A stretch of 26,172 nucleotides of DNA from Gammaproteobacteria bacterium. GTDB lineage: Bacteria; Pseudomonadota; Gammaproteobacteria; Steroidobacterales; JACDCP01. The stretch covers positions 1-26,172 of the forward strand of contig JACDCP010000005.1 in the NCBI GenBank assembly GCA_013817465.1, given 5' to 3'. Shown here piece by piece: positions 16,490 to 25,304 of this stretch. Numbering within the stretch: position 1 is the first letter of the stretch; each line of letters begins with the position of its first letter. Below the pieces are notes generated by a model. The model did not search any database, was not told the origin of the DNA, and worked only from the letters and a program-made list of their open reading frames with translations. Both the position numbers and the translations under genes were made by a program.

Positions 16490-17629
16490 TCAGTCCGCCT
16501 GCCGGCGCAAGAACGCCGGAATATCCAGCAGGTCATCGCTCGAGTTGCGATGCGTCACGCCATCGCCAACCGCTCTGCGCTGGACGGTCGGTTTGTCCAG
16601 TATGGCGTAATTCGGTTCGCCGGCCGGCGTGCGTTTCACGACTCGCATAGGCGCCTGCTGGCGCGTGGTCGACGAACGGCCGAGCCCGGTCGCCACCACC
16701 GTCACGCGGATCTGATTGCTCATCTCCGGATCGATGACAGTGCCTACCACCACCGTGGCATCATCGGACGCGAACTCCTTGACCGTGCTGCCGACTTCCT
16801 CGAACTCGCCGATCGAAAGATCCATGCCGGCCGTGACATTGACCAGGATGCCGTGCGCCCCGGCCAGATTGATGTCCTCCAGTAGCGGGCTCGAAACCGC
16901 GGCCTCGGCTGCTTCACGCGCACGATCCTCGCCGGACGCCGAGCCGGAGCCCATCATGGCCATGCCCATCTCGGACATCACGGTCTTCACGTCCGCGAAG
17001 TCGACGTTGATCAGGCCGGGCCGCGTTATCAGCTCCGCTATACCTTGGACAGCGCCCTGCAGCACCTGGTTCGCCGCACGAAACGCATCGAGCAGCGTCG
17101 TTTCGCCGCCCAGCACCGTGAGCAACTTCTGGTTCGGGATCGTGATCAGCGAGTCGACGTACTTGGCGAGCTCGGCGATGCCCTGCTGGGCGATGGCGGT
17201 GCGTTTTGCGCCCTCCATGTCGAACGGCTTGGTCACGACCGCAACCGTGAGGATGCCCAGCTCCTTGGCTACCTGCGCGACGATCGGCGCGGCGCCGGTG
17301 CCGGTGCCGCCCCCCATGCCCGCCGTGATGAACAGCATGTCGGTGCCTTCGATGACCTCGTGAATGCGGTCCCGATCCTCCATCGCCGCCTGCCGGCCGA
17401 TATCCGGATCGGCTCCCGCACCGAGCCCCTTCGTGATGTTGCAGCCGATCTGCAGAGCGGTCTTGACGCGCGAGCTCTTCAGCGCCTGCGAATCCGTATT
17501 CGCACAGATGAACTCCACCCCCTCGATGCAGGCATGCACCATGTGCGCAACCGCGTTGCCGCCGCCGCCGCCGACCCCGATCACTTTGATCACAGCGTTC
17601 TGGCTGTGCCCATCCATCAGTTCGAACAT
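16490..17629 (-). CDS. ftsZ: FtsZ tubulin-like cell division GTPase
   Basis: This is a 379-residue protein. The nucleotide pocket is seen in [13 protein letters not shown] (about 18-30), NTDSQAL and the tubulin signature GGGTGTG (106-112). The T7 loop region [15 protein letters not shown] completes the GTPase site. A variable linker ends in the C-terminal peptide [12 protein letters not shown], which binds FtsA, ZapD and others. It forms the Z-ring. The start has the strongest ribosome site of this cluster, AAGGAGA 8 bases before the ATG. It lies 48 bases downstream of ftsA. Confidence 0.98.
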   Translation of the reverse strand: MFELMDGHSQNAVIKVIGVGGGGGNAVAHMVHACIEGVEFICANTDSQALKSSRVKTALQIGCNITKGLGAGADPDIGRQAAMEDRDRIHEVIEGTDMLFITAGMGGGTGTGAAPIVAQVAKELGILTVAVVTKPFDMEGAKRTAIAQQGIAELAKYVDSLITIPNQKLLTVLGGETTLLDAFRAANQVLQGAVQGIAELITRPGLINVDFADVKTVMSEMGMAMMGSGSASGEDRAREAAEAAVSSPLLEDINLAGAHGILVNVTAGMDLSIGEFEEVGSTVKEFASDDATVVVGTVIDPEMSNQIRVTVVATGLGRSSTTRQQAPMRVVKRTPAGEPNYAILDKPTVQRRAVGDGVTHRNSSDDLLDIPAFLRRQAD

Positions 17630-17677
17630 GTCAATGTCTCCTTGCGATTGCCGAACTCTCGATCCAAAACGGTCGAT

Positions 17678-18907
17678 TCAGAAATTTCCCTGAAACCAGG
17701 CCTTCATGCGATCCCAGACGTCGCGCAACCCCCCGCTGAACGCGCGGTCGCGCGTGCGCCTGGACAAACTCTCCTGCCCGTAGAGCAGCAGACCTACGCC
17801 CGTGGCGTGAATCGGATTGCGCACCACATCCGCGAGTCCACGGACGTGCTGCGGAACGCCGAGCCGCACCGGCATGTGAAAGATTTCCTCGGCCAGCTCG
17901 ACGGCGCCTTCCATCTTCGAGCTGCCGCCCGTGAGGACCACGCCCGCGGCGACCAGCTCCTCGAAGCCCGAGCGCCTGAGCTCGTCGCGGATCAGCGAGA
18001 AGAGCTCCTCGTAACGCGGCTCGACGACCTCGGCGAGCGTCTGGCGCGCGAGCCGGCGCGGCGGGCGATCGCCCACGCTCGGCACTTCGATCGTTTCGTC
18101 GGCATTGGCGAGCTGCGACAGAGCGCAGGCGTACTTGATCTTTATCTCCTCGGCAAAGTGCGTCGGCGTGCGCATCGACACCGCGATGTCGTTGGTCACC
18201 TGATCGCCGGCAATGGGGATGACGGCCGTATGCTGGATGGCGCCGCCGGCGAACACGGCGATGTCGGTCGTGCCGCCGCCGATGTCGACCAGGCAGACAC
18301 CGAGCTCCTTCTCGTCCTCGGTAAGCACCGAGTACGCCGAGGCGAGCTGCTCGAGCACGATGTCTTCGACCTGCAGGCCGCAGCGCTGCACGCACTTGAC
18401 GATGTTCTGCGCGGCGCTCTCGGCGCCGGTGACCATGTGCACTTTCGCTTCCAGGCGCACGCCCGACATGCCGATGGGCTCGCGGATGCCTTCCTGGTGA
18501 TCGATGATGAATTCCTGCGGCAGGATGTGCAGGATCTTCTGGTCGGCCGGTATGGCGACCGCACGTGCCGCGTCGATCACGCGATCGACATCGTTCGGTG
18601 TGACCTCTTTGTCGCGAATGGCGACGATGCCGTGCGAGTTGAGGCTGCGCACATGACTGCCGGCGATGCCCGTGAACACCGAATGAATTTCACAGCCGGC
18701 CATGAGCTCGGCCTCCTCGACCGCGCGCTGGATGGACTGCACGGTCGATTCGATGTTGACGACCACGCCCTTCTTCAGTCCCCGTGACGGATGGCCGCCG
18801 ATGCCGATCACCTCGAGCTGGCCCGCCTCGTTGATTTCACCGACGATGGCGACGACTTTCGAAGTGCCGATGTCGAGGCCGACGATCAGATTTCTGTCAC
18901 GAGACAT
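17678..18907 (-). CDS. ftsA: FtsA actin-like divisome protein
   Basis: This is a 409-residue protein. It has the actin-fold phosphate loops GLDIGTSKV (near the N-terminus) and LVDIGGGTTDIAVF, the adenosine loop VVLTGGSSKMEG, and the 1C-domain inserted after the first subdomain. The C-terminal amphipathic helix (RDVWDRMKAWFQGNF) is the membrane-targeting sequence that tethers FtsZ. I chose MSRDRNLIVGLD at 18907; it overlaps the end of ftsQ by 11 bases and has AGGCGG at a suitable distance upstream. The frame remains open to 18943, but those residues are not family-like. Confidence 0.97.
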   Translation of the reverse strand: MSRDRNLIVGLDIGTSKVVAIVGEINEAGQLEVIGIGGHPSRGLKKGVVVNIESTVQSIQRAVEEAELMAGCEIHSVFTGIAGSHVRSLNSHGIVAIRDKEVTPNDVDRVIDAARAVAIPADQKILHILPQEFIIDHQEGIREPIGMSGVRLEAKVHMVTGAESAAQNIVKCVQRCGLQVEDIVLEQLASAYSVLTEDEKELGVCLVDIGGGTTDIAVFAGGAIQHTAVIPIAGDQVTNDIAVSMRTPTHFAEEIKIKYACALSQLANADETIEVPSVGDRPPRRLARQTLAEVVEPRYEELFSLIRDELRRSGFEELVAAGVVLTGGSSKMEGAVELAEEIFHMPVRLGVPQHVRGLADVVRNPIHATGVGLLLYGQESLSRRTRDRAFSGGLRDVWDRMKAWFQGNF

Positions 18908-19679
18908 TCGCATCCGCCTGTCGTGTACGGTCCACGTCGGCATTCATCGACCGATGCCAGCCGACCGCAAAGCCGTTGCTGTAGCGCATGTCCACGTAGG
19001 AGATTTCGCTCGGCCGGCTCGCAATGAGCACCGTGACCACGGCCACCAGACGATCGATGCGTGCCTCGATGTCGTTGCGGCCAAGCTGTATCTCGACGCC
19101 ATTGGTGAGCGCGAGCCGCCAGGCGCCGCGCTCGTCGACGCTGAGTGCGGCCACGCCCATGCCCTGCCTGAGCAGGCGCCGGTGCACCTCGCGATAACGC
19201 CGGGCGACCTCCGCTTCCATGCCCTCGGGCCCGGCGAGTCGCGGCAACTCGGCCGGCACGTGCCGTGCCTCGGCGAGGAACAACTCGCCGCGAATATTCA
19301 GCAGCCCCGATGCTCCCCAGCGCGCCGCGGCGACCTGCTCGGTGAGCGTCATGCGCAGCGTATCCGGCCAGCGCCGTTCGATCTGCACACGATCGACCCA
19401 GGGAATAGCGGCCAGCTTGCGTTGCATCGCCGCCAGATCGGCGCTCAGAAAGCCGGCCGGCAACTCGCTCGCCGCTGCCGCCTCGATGCGGTCCGCCATG
19501 ACGCGCTCGAAGGGCGCTTTGATCTCGATTTCGCGGATCGGCCGATCGAGCAGCAGCAGCGCCGGATAGACGGCGGCCACCAGACCCGCCAATAGCGCGC
19601 CGGACAACAGCGGCGCGCGCCAGTCGATACGCCGCCAGCGTGGCACCGCGCGCGCTCGCTTCCTGCGGTTATGAGCCAT
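18897..19679 (-). CDS. ftsQ: FtsQ bitopic divisome protein
   Basis: This is a 260-residue protein. A basic cytoplasmic tail (MAHNRRKRARAVPRWRR) is followed by a single membrane helix at about 24-43 (LLSGALLAGLVAAVYPALLLL), a POTRA domain (IREIEIKAPFERVMADRIE, PWVDRVQIERRWPDTLRMTLTEQ) and the beta domain (LNIRGELF, YVDMRYSNGFAVGW). It links cytoplasmic FtsA/FtsZ to FtsB-FtsL in the periplasm. The start at 19679 overlaps the ddl stop by 11 bases; the frame is open 16 codons further upstream within ddl. Confidence 0.95.
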   Translation of the reverse strand: MAHNRRKRARAVPRWRRIDWRAPLLSGALLAGLVAAVYPALLLLDRPIREIEIKAPFERVMADRIEAAAASELPAGFLSADLAAMQRKLAAIPWVDRVQIERRWPDTLRMTLTEQVAAARWGASGLLNIRGELFLAEARHVPAELPRLAGPEGMEAEVARRYREVHRRLLRQGMGVAALSVDERGAWRLALTNGVEIQLGRNDIEARIDRLVAVVTVLIASRPSEISYVDMRYSNGFAVGWHRSMNADVDRTRQADANVS

Positions 19680-20661
19680 GGCCGCGTTCTCCGGAGTCGC
19701 CGGGTGTGGCTGTCCCGCGGCCCCCACCGGCGAAACTGGTCTCGAGGATGCGCCAGCAGAGCTCGTCGAAATCGATGCCCGCTTCTTTCGCGGCCATGGG
19801 CACCAGGCTGTGACTGGTCATGCCCGGCACTGTGTTCACCTCGAGCACCAGCGGCCGGTCCTGGCCGTCGACCAGGAAGTCGACGCGGCCCCAGCCGCTT
19901 GCGCCGACCAGCCGGAAGGCGTCCATTGCCAGCGCCGAGTAGCGGCGCTCGGTCGTGGCCGGCAGGCCGCTCGGACAGAAATAGCGCGTGGTATCGGTGA
20001 AGTACTTCGCCTCGTAATTGTAGAACGTATTCGGCGTCTCGATGCGGATCAAAGGCAGCACGGAGTCGTTCAGTATCGACGCCGTATACTCGCCGCCCGT
20101 GATCCAGGTCTCGGCCAGCACGCAGTCGTCGAGCCCTGCAGCCAACTGCCACGCAGCCGGCAGATCCTCGGCGCGCTCCACCTTGGTCATGCCGACGCTC
20201 GAGCCTTCGTGCGCGGGCTTGACGATGAGCGGCAGCCCGAGCGCGTCGAGCGCCGCGGCGAAATCATCGGACCCGCGCAAATGCCAGTAGCGCGGCGTGC
20301 CGATGCCGGCGGCCGTGAAGAGCTGCTTCGTGCGCAGCTTGTCCATGCTGAGCGCACAGCCCATCACACCGCTGCCGGTGTAGGGCAGCCCGAGCGTTTC
20401 GAGCGCGCCCTGCATGGTGCCGTCCTCGCCGCCGCGCCCGTGCAGTGCAACCCAGATCCGGTCGAAAGTACCCTCGATCAACGAAGCAACAACCTTCGTC
20501 CCGGCATCCACGGCGTGCGCGTCGACGCCGCGACGCTCGAGCGCCTCGAGCACTGCGTGACCCGTCATCAACGAGATCTCGCGCTCCGCCGAATGCCCGC
20601 CGAGCAGGACGGCGACCTTGCCGAACGCTTCCGGCTCGCCGATCGGATGGCGCCGGCTCAC
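19669..20661 (-). CDS. ddl: D-alanine--D-alanine ligase
   Basis: This 330-residue ATP-grasp enzyme makes the D-Ala-D-Ala dipeptide for MurF. Visible motifs are VAVLLGGHSAEREISLMTG (N-terminal), LHGRGGEDGTMQG, the ATP-grasp stretch LPLIVKPAHEGSSVGM, and the metal and substrate site EVNTVPGMTSHSLVPMAAKEAG. Translation most likely starts at the GTG at 20661, which overlaps the murB stop as GTGA; this gives the usual length. The frame runs a further 118 codons upstream as an out-of-frame shadow of murB. The C-terminus has a Gly-rich extension (GGGRGTATPGDSGERGHGS), perhaps dispensable. Confidence 0.95.
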   Translation of the reverse strand: MSRRHPIGEPEAFGKVAVLLGGHSAEREISLMTGHAVLEALERRGVDAHAVDAGTKVVASLIEGTFDRIWVALHGRGGEDGTMQGALETLGLPYTGSGVMGCALSMDKLRTKQLFTAAGIGTPRYWHLRGSDDFAAALDALGLPLIVKPAHEGSSVGMTKVERAEDLPAAWQLAAGLDDCVLAETWITGGEYTASILNDSVLPLIRIETPNTFYNYEAKYFTDTTRYFCPSGLPATTERRYSALAMDAFRLVGASGWGRVDFLVDGQDRPLVLEVNTVPGMTSHSLVPMAAKEAGIDFDELCWRILETSFAGGGRGTATPGDSGERGHGS

Positions 20662-21557
20662 GCCGGGTCTCCGACGATGCGCACTTCGGTTTCGAGCCGT
20701 ATGCCGTGCTCGCGCTCGACTGTTTCGACGACCAGCCCGATGAGCGCCTCGATTTGCGCGGCCGTCGCGTGGCCTCGATTGATGATGAAATTGGCGTGCT
20801 TGTCCGACACCACGGCATCGCCGATGTGATGGCCTTTCAAGCCGGCGGTCTCGATGAGCTCGGCCGCATGCCGCCCCGGCGGATTGCGGAACACGGAGCC
20901 ACAGCTCGGGCTCCCGATGGGCTGTGCCGCTTTGCGCCGCGCGAGCAGATCGCGAATCGCCTGCGGGCTGGCCTGCGGATCCTGCTCGAAACGCAGCGTG
21001 GCTGCGAGAAACCACTCCTCCGCGGGGCCCTCGACCGAACGATAGCCGACACGGTATTCGCCGAAGCCGCGCGTGACGATTTCGCCGCTGCGATCGATGA
21101 CGTCGACGTCGACCACGTGCTGCCAGGTCTCTCCGCCGAAGGCTCCTGCGTTCATCGCCAGCGCGCCGCCGACAGTGCCGGGGATGCCGGCGAAGAATTC
21201 GGCCGGGCCGAGCCCCCAGCGCGCGCAGTGACGCGCGAGCTTCGCGCAGGGCACGCCCGCTTCCGCGCGAACGCTGTGGTCGCCGACGCGCTCGAGCTTG
21301 CGCAACACCCGATGCGTGGCAATGACAACGCCTTTCAGGCCGCCGTCGCGCACCAGCAGATTGCTGCCGAGACCCAGCCAGAGCACCGGCTCGTCACCGG
21401 CCAGGCTGCGCAGGAACGCGGCGAGATCATCGAGGCTCGCGGGGCTGAAAAACATCTCGGCCGGGCCGCCCGCACGCCAGGAAGTGTGCAACGCCATCGG
21501 CTCGTTCTTTAACAACCGGCCGGCGGTGCGTGATTCCGCGATCAGCCCGGTATTCAT
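20658..21557 (-). CDS. murB: UDP-N-acetylenolpyruvoylglucosamine reductase MurB (type II-like)
   Basis: This 299-residue FAD enzyme reduces enolpyruvyl-UDP-GlcNAc to UDP-MurNAc. The FAD domain has [13 protein letters not shown] and [21 protein letters not shown]. The catalytic region has the proton-donor S221 in CGSVFRNP, the [23 protein letters not shown] block and the C-terminal Glu (E291). Its 300-residue length and the KHANFI block resemble type II MurB rather than the longer E. coli type I. The start overlaps the murC stop as ATGA. The murC-murB-ddl order is found in a subset of gammaproteobacteria. Confidence 0.97.
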   Translation of the reverse strand: MNTGLIAESRTAGRLLKNEPMALHTSWRAGGPAEMFFSPASLDDLAAFLRSLAGDEPVLWLGLGSNLLVRDGGLKGVVIATHRVLRKLERVGDHSVRAEAGVPCAKLARHCARWGLGPAEFFAGIPGTVGGALAMNAGAFGGETWQHVVDVDVIDRSGEIVTRGFGEYRVGYRSVEGPAEEWFLAATLRFEQDPQASPQAIRDLLARRKAAQPIGSPSCGSVFRNPPGRHAAELIETAGLKGHHIGDAVVSDKHANFIINRGHATAAQIEALIGLVVETVEREHGIRLETEVRIVGDPA

Positions 21558-22981
21558 GGCACGACCCGGCTGTTGGACTTGAACCGCGACAGGGCGGCTG
21601 GCAGCTCGGCCGCCAGCGCACCGATGCTGCCGGCGCCCATGGTGATCACGAGGTCGCCGGCGCGCAGGATGGTGGCCAGTGCAACCGGCAGATGGTCGAT
21701 GTCCTCGACGAACACCGGCTCCACGCGGCCGCGCGTGCGTACCGCGCGCGCAATGGCGCGGCCATCGGCGCCGGCAATCGGCAATTCACCGGCGGCATAA
21801 ACCTCGGTAAGCACGAGCGCATCCACGGAGCTCAGCACCCGCGCAAAATCGTCGAGCAGATCGCGGGTACGGGAGTAGCGATGCGGCTGGAATACGAGCA
21901 CCAGCCGCCGGCCGGGCCAGCTCGCCCGCAAGCCTTCCAGGGTTGCGGCGATCTCCGTCGGGTGATGGCCGTAATCATCGATGAACAACACATCCCCGGC
22001 AGCGGTTGCGACTTCGCCGAGTACCTGGCAGCGGCGATCGATGCCGTCGAACCTGGCCAGCGCGCGCTGCACGGCGGCCTCGTCGATCTCGAGCTCCTGC
22101 GCAATGGCAATGGCCGCGAGGGCATTCAGCACGTTGTGCGCGCCCGGCAGATTCAGCGTGACCTGCAACGCGGCTTCGCGTCCCGGGCGCAGCACGTCGA
22201 ACGACGTCGACATGCCGCGGTGCGCCAGGTTGATCGCGCGCACGTCGGCGCTATCGCCGAAGCCATAGGTCACGATAGAGCGAGCGACATCGGGCAGAAT
22301 GGCGCTGACCCCGGGATCATCGCTGCAAAGCACCGCGAGGCCGTAAAACGGCAGGTTGTGCAGAAAATCGACGAAGCTGCGTTCCAGCGTGCCGAGGCTT
22401 CCGTCGTATGCGCCCAGATGATCCGCATCGATATTCGTCACCACGGCAAGCATCGGCTGGTAATGCATGAACGAGGCATCACTCTCATCCGCCTCGGCGA
22501 CGAGATAACGTCCGGCACCGAGTCGAGCGCTGCTGCCGGCGCTTTTCAGGCGGCCGCCGATCACGAAAGTCGGATCCTGCCCGCCCTCGGCGAGCACGCT
22601 TGCTATCAGGCTCGTCGTTGTGGTCTTGCCATGCGTGCCGGCCACGGCGATCGAATAACGAAAGCGCATCAGCTCCGCGAGCATTTCAGCGCGCTGCACG
22701 ACCGGCACGCGTCGCTCATTGGCGGCGGCCACTTCGACGTTATCGGAGGTGACGGCGCTCGAGACGACGACCACGTCGGCATTGCTGATGTGCTCCGGGT
22801 AGTGCCCGATCAGGATGCGCGCGCCCAGCGTCGCGAGCCGCTGCGTGACGGTGCTCGCGTGCAAATCCGATCCCTGCACCGCGTAGCCGAGATTGAGCAA
22901 CACCTCGGCGATTCCGCTCATGCCGGCGCCGCCGATACCGACGAAATGAATGCAATGAATGCGGCGCATGCGATCGTTCAT
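21554..22981 (-). CDS. murC: UDP-N-acetylmuramate--L-alanine ligase
   Basis: This 475-residue Mur ligase adds L-Ala to UDP-MurNAc. The N-terminal UDP-binding motif [17 protein letters not shown], the P-loop [13 protein letters not shown] (about 123-135), EADESDASF and [12 protein letters not shown] in the central domain, and [16 protein letters not shown] and [12 protein letters not shown] in the C-terminal domain are those of MurC. The start overlaps the murG stop as ATGA. A later ATG at codon 5 would also fit the family. Confidence 0.98.
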   Translation of the reverse strand: MNDRMRRIHCIHFVGIGGAGMSGIAEVLLNLGYAVQGSDLHASTVTQRLATLGARILIGHYPEHISNADVVVVSSAVTSDNVEVAAANERRVPVVQRAEMLAELMRFRYSIAVAGTHGKTTTTSLIASVLAEGGQDPTFVIGGRLKSAGSSARLGAGRYLVAEADESDASFMHYQPMLAVVTNIDADHLGAYDGSLGTLERSFVDFLHNLPFYGLAVLCSDDPGVSAILPDVARSIVTYGFGDSADVRAINLAHRGMSTSFDVLRPGREAALQVTLNLPGAHNVLNALAAIAIAQELEIDEAAVQRALARFDGIDRRCQVLGEVATAAGDVLFIDDYGHHPTEIAATLEGLRASWPGRRLVLVFQPHRYSRTRDLLDDFARVLSSVDALVLTEVYAAGELPIAGADGRAIARAVRTRGRVEPVFVEDIDHLPVALATILRAGDLVITMGAGSIGALAAELPAALSRFKSNSRVVP

Positions 22982-24126
22982 GCCGCTGCCCTCTCCGCTC
23001 GCGGCTGAGCCGCTTGCAGACAGCTCTCTGCAACCTGCTCCGCGGCATCCGGCATCGCTTGCGCCCGCGCGGCACGTGCCATGTCGAGCAGGCGCCCGCG
23101 ATCTGCCAGCAGGCCGCCGAGCTCGCGGGCCAGCCGTTCGGCGGTCAGCTCCGCCTCGGGCAGCAGCACAGCGGCCCCGGCGGCGACGAGCTGCCGGGCA
23201 TTGCTGGTCTGATGATCATCGACAGCCGCGGGAAACGGCACGAAGACGGCGCCGAGCCCCGCATCGGCGAGCTCGGAAACTGTCAGGGCGCCCGCCCGGC
23301 AGACGACGATATCGGCCCAGGCGTAAGCAGCCGCCATGTCATCGATGAACGCCTCGAGGCGCGCTTCGATTTCAGCCGCGCGGTAAGCCTCTGCTGCTGC
23401 CGGCAGAGTACGCGGCCCAGCCTGGTGCCAGACTTCCGGACGGAGCCTGAGCGGCAGCCTGAACAGGGATTCCGGCACGACCTGATTCAGGCGCAGCGCA
23501 CCCTGGCTGCCGCCGAGCACGAGCAGCCGCACGGGACCGCTGCGACCGGCGAGGCGGACCTCGGGTGGCGCCAGCGCACTGATCTCGCGGCGCACGGGGT
23601 TGCCGACTTGCCGCGCGCGCGCCGCGGCGTGAAAGCTGCCGGGGAATGCCTCGAGCACGACGCCGGCCAGGCGCGCGAGCAGGCGGTTGGTCATGCCCGG
23701 CACGGTGTTCTGCTCATGGATGATCAACGGCCGGCGCAGCAGCCAGGCAGCGATCCCTCCCGGGCCCGAGACGAATCCACCCATACCGAGCACGACCGCG
23801 GGCTCGAGGCGCCGCAGCACACGCACCGCCTGCCAGAGCGCCCAGGCGAGGGCAAGCGGCGAGCCGAGGAGCGCCGCTGGTCCCTTGCCGCGCAGTCCCC
23901 CGACCTTGATCCACTCGATCGGAATGCCGGCCTGCGGCACGAGGCGCGCCTCGAGCCCGCGACGTGTGCCGAGCCATACGACTTCGCGCTCGCGCGCGAG
24001 CAGCACCTTCGCGACGGCGATCGCCGGAAACACATGACCGCCTGTGCCGCCCGCCATGATGAGGATCGGTCCGGAAAAAGGGGACATTCCTCTTTTTTCT
24101 GATGCGTCAGGCACAGCGTTACTCAT
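22978..24126 (-). CDS. murG: MurG lipid II synthase (GlcNAc transferase)
   Basis: This is a 382-residue GT-B enzyme that adds GlcNAc to lipid I at the inner face of the membrane. Motifs are [19 protein letters not shown] (about 21-39), [51 protein letters not shown] and [14 protein letters not shown]. The start at 24126 overlaps the ftsW stop as ATGA, with no Shine-Dalgarno, so translation is probably coupled. This gives a roughly 20-residue N-terminal extension whose residues 9-18 ([10 protein letters not shown]) are encoded by a GGGGACATTCC-type repeat arm. The internal M14 is a less likely start, because a GAGGA abuts it with no spacing. Confidence 0.96.
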   Translation of the reverse strand: MSNAVPDASEKRGMSPFSGPILIMAGGTGGHVFPAIAVAKVLLAREREVVWLGTRRGLEARLVPQAGIPIEWIKVGGLRGKGPAALLGSPLALAWALWQAVRVLRRLEPAVVLGMGGFVSGPGGIAAWLLRRPLIIHEQNTVPGMTNRLLARLAGVVLEAFPGSFHAAARARQVGNPVRREISALAPPEVRLAGRSGPVRLLVLGGSQGALRLNQVVPESLFRLPLRLRPEVWHQAGPRTLPAAAEAYRAAEIEARLEAFIDDMAAAYAWADIVVCRAGALTVSELADAGLGAVFVPFPAAVDDHQTSNARQLVAAGAAVLLPEAELTAERLARELGGLLADRGRLLDMARAARAQAMPDAAEQVAESCLQAAQPRAERAAA

Positions 24127-24151
24127 GAGTGAAAGGAATGTCTTCTTTTCC
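24073..24151. repeat. GGGGACATTCC-family palindromic repeat, copy E (degenerate, within coding sequence)
   Basis: The left arm GGAAAAAGGGGACATTCC (24073-24090) and the right arm GGAATGTCTTCTTTTCC (24135-24151) share the inverted core GACATTCCT/AGGAATGTC. Both are followed by the same bases, CTGATGCG (24099-24106 and 24151-24158), giving a direct repeat as well. The pair spans the ftsW stop/murG start, so the arms are translated in both proteins. Confidence 0.7.
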
Positions 24152-25304
24152 TGATGCGCTGCTTGCCGGTCGCGCGCAACGCGGTGGTTTCGTGCTGTAT
24201 GCGCAGCAGCAGCCCGATGGCTGCACAAGTGACGAGCAGACTGGATCCGCCGTAACTCAACAGCGGTAATGTCAGGCCCTTGGTGGGCAGCAGGCCCATG
24301 TTCACGCCGATGTTGATCGCGGCTTGCAGGCCCAGCAGAGTGCCGATCGCGAATGCCAGGCAGGCCTGGAACGGCCGCTCCACGCGCGCCGCGCGCTCGG
24401 CGATCCAGAACGCCCGCCCGACGAGCGCCGCGAACAGGCCGATGACTACCGTGACGCCGAGCAGCCCGAATTCCTCGGCAAGCACCGCGAACAAAAAATC
24501 CGTGTGCGCTTCGGGCAGGTAGAACAACTTCTGCACACTGCTGCCGAGACCTACGCCGAGCCATTCGCCACGGCCGATCGCGATCAGCGACTGCGTGAGC
24601 TGGAAGCCCGTGTCGTATGGATCGGCCCAGGGATCGCGGAACGCCATGAGCCGCTCCAGGCGATAGGCGGACGTCACGGCGAGCCCGCCGAAGGCGGCCA
24701 GCGCCGTGACAAAGAGCAGGCAGAAGTCCCGCAGCCGCACGCCGCCGACCAGCAGCACGCCGAGCGCCGCCGCGAGCAGCACGGTCGCGGCGCCGAAGTC
24801 AGGCTGGGCCAGCAGCAGCGCGCAGGCAAATATGACGATCAGCAGGGGTTTGAGAAAGCCTAAAAAGCTCTGTGCGAGCGCGTCGCGGCGTCGCACCACA
24901 TAGCCGCAGAGATACATGAGAATCAGCAGACGTGCCGGCTCCGACACCTGAAGATTGGCCGGCCCGAGCGACACCCAGCGCGTGCTTCCATTGACCGTAT
25001 GACCGACGCCGGGCACGAGCACGAGCGCCAGCAGCACGAAGGCAGCCGCGAGCAGCAACGGGCCCGTGCGCTCCCACACGAAGCTCGGCACCGCGTACGC
25101 GGCGAGCGCCGCGACCAGCCCGACACCCGCGTAAGCGAGCTGCCGCAACAGATAATGAAATGGCGCGCCGAGCTCGTTTTCCGCGATCGACATCGAAGCC
25201 GACGCGACCATGACGATGCCGATCAACAACAGTGCGGCGGCGACGCCGGTCAGCCAGGCATCCGGGGTCCGCGCGTAGCGCGTTTCCAGTACCTGAGCGC
25301 TCAT
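24123..25304 (-). CDS. ftsW: FtsW SEDS peptidoglycan glycosyltransferase
   Basis: This 393-residue polytopic membrane protein has about ten hydrophobic segments. SEDS signatures include NGSTRWVSLGPANLQVSEPARL, AQPDFGAATVLL, GFQLTQSLIAIGRGEWLGVGLGSSVQKLFYLPEAHTDFLFAVLAEEFG and the late LPLLSYGGSSLL. It polymerises lipid II with FtsI at the septum. The start MSAQVLETRYAR overlaps the murD stop as ATGA. The extreme C-terminus (KRRHSFHS) is encoded by the right arm of the repeat at 24073-24151 and is basic, as FtsW tails often are, so the change may be tolerated. Confidence 0.97.
   Translation of the reverse strand: MSAQVLETRYARTPDAWLTGVAAALLLIGIVMVASASMSIAENELGAPFHYLLRQLAYAGVGLVAALAAYAVPSFVWERTGPLLLAAAFVLLALVLVPGVGHTVNGSTRWVSLGPANLQVSEPARLLILMYLCGYVVRRRDALAQSFLGFLKPLLIVIFACALLLAQPDFGAATVLLAAALGVLLVGGVRLRDFCLLFVTALAAFGGLAVTSAYRLERLMAFRDPWADPYDTGFQLTQSLIAIGRGEWLGVGLGSSVQKLFYLPEAHTDFLFAVLAEEFGLLGVTVVIGLFAALVGRAFWIAERAARVERPFQACLAFAIGTLLGLQAAINIGVNMGLLPTKGLTLPLLSYGGSSLLVTCAAIGLLLRIQHETTALRATGKQRIRKRRHSFHS

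Noticed and set aside
17045..18787. 580-codon plus-strand frame opposite ftsZ/ftsA
   Set aside because: It spans two well-defined genes on the other strand, is low in hydrophobic pattern and matches no family I know.
20662..21015. N-terminal extension of ddl
   Set aside because: Out-of-frame reading of murB; Arg/Ala-rich, with no ligase similarity.
21530..23008. 492-codon plus-strand frame opposite murC
   Set aside because: Antisense shadow; murC has all Mur ligase motifs.
24127..24564. N-terminal extension of murG
   Set aside because: Out-of-frame reading of ftsW; the ATGA overlap supplies a natural start.
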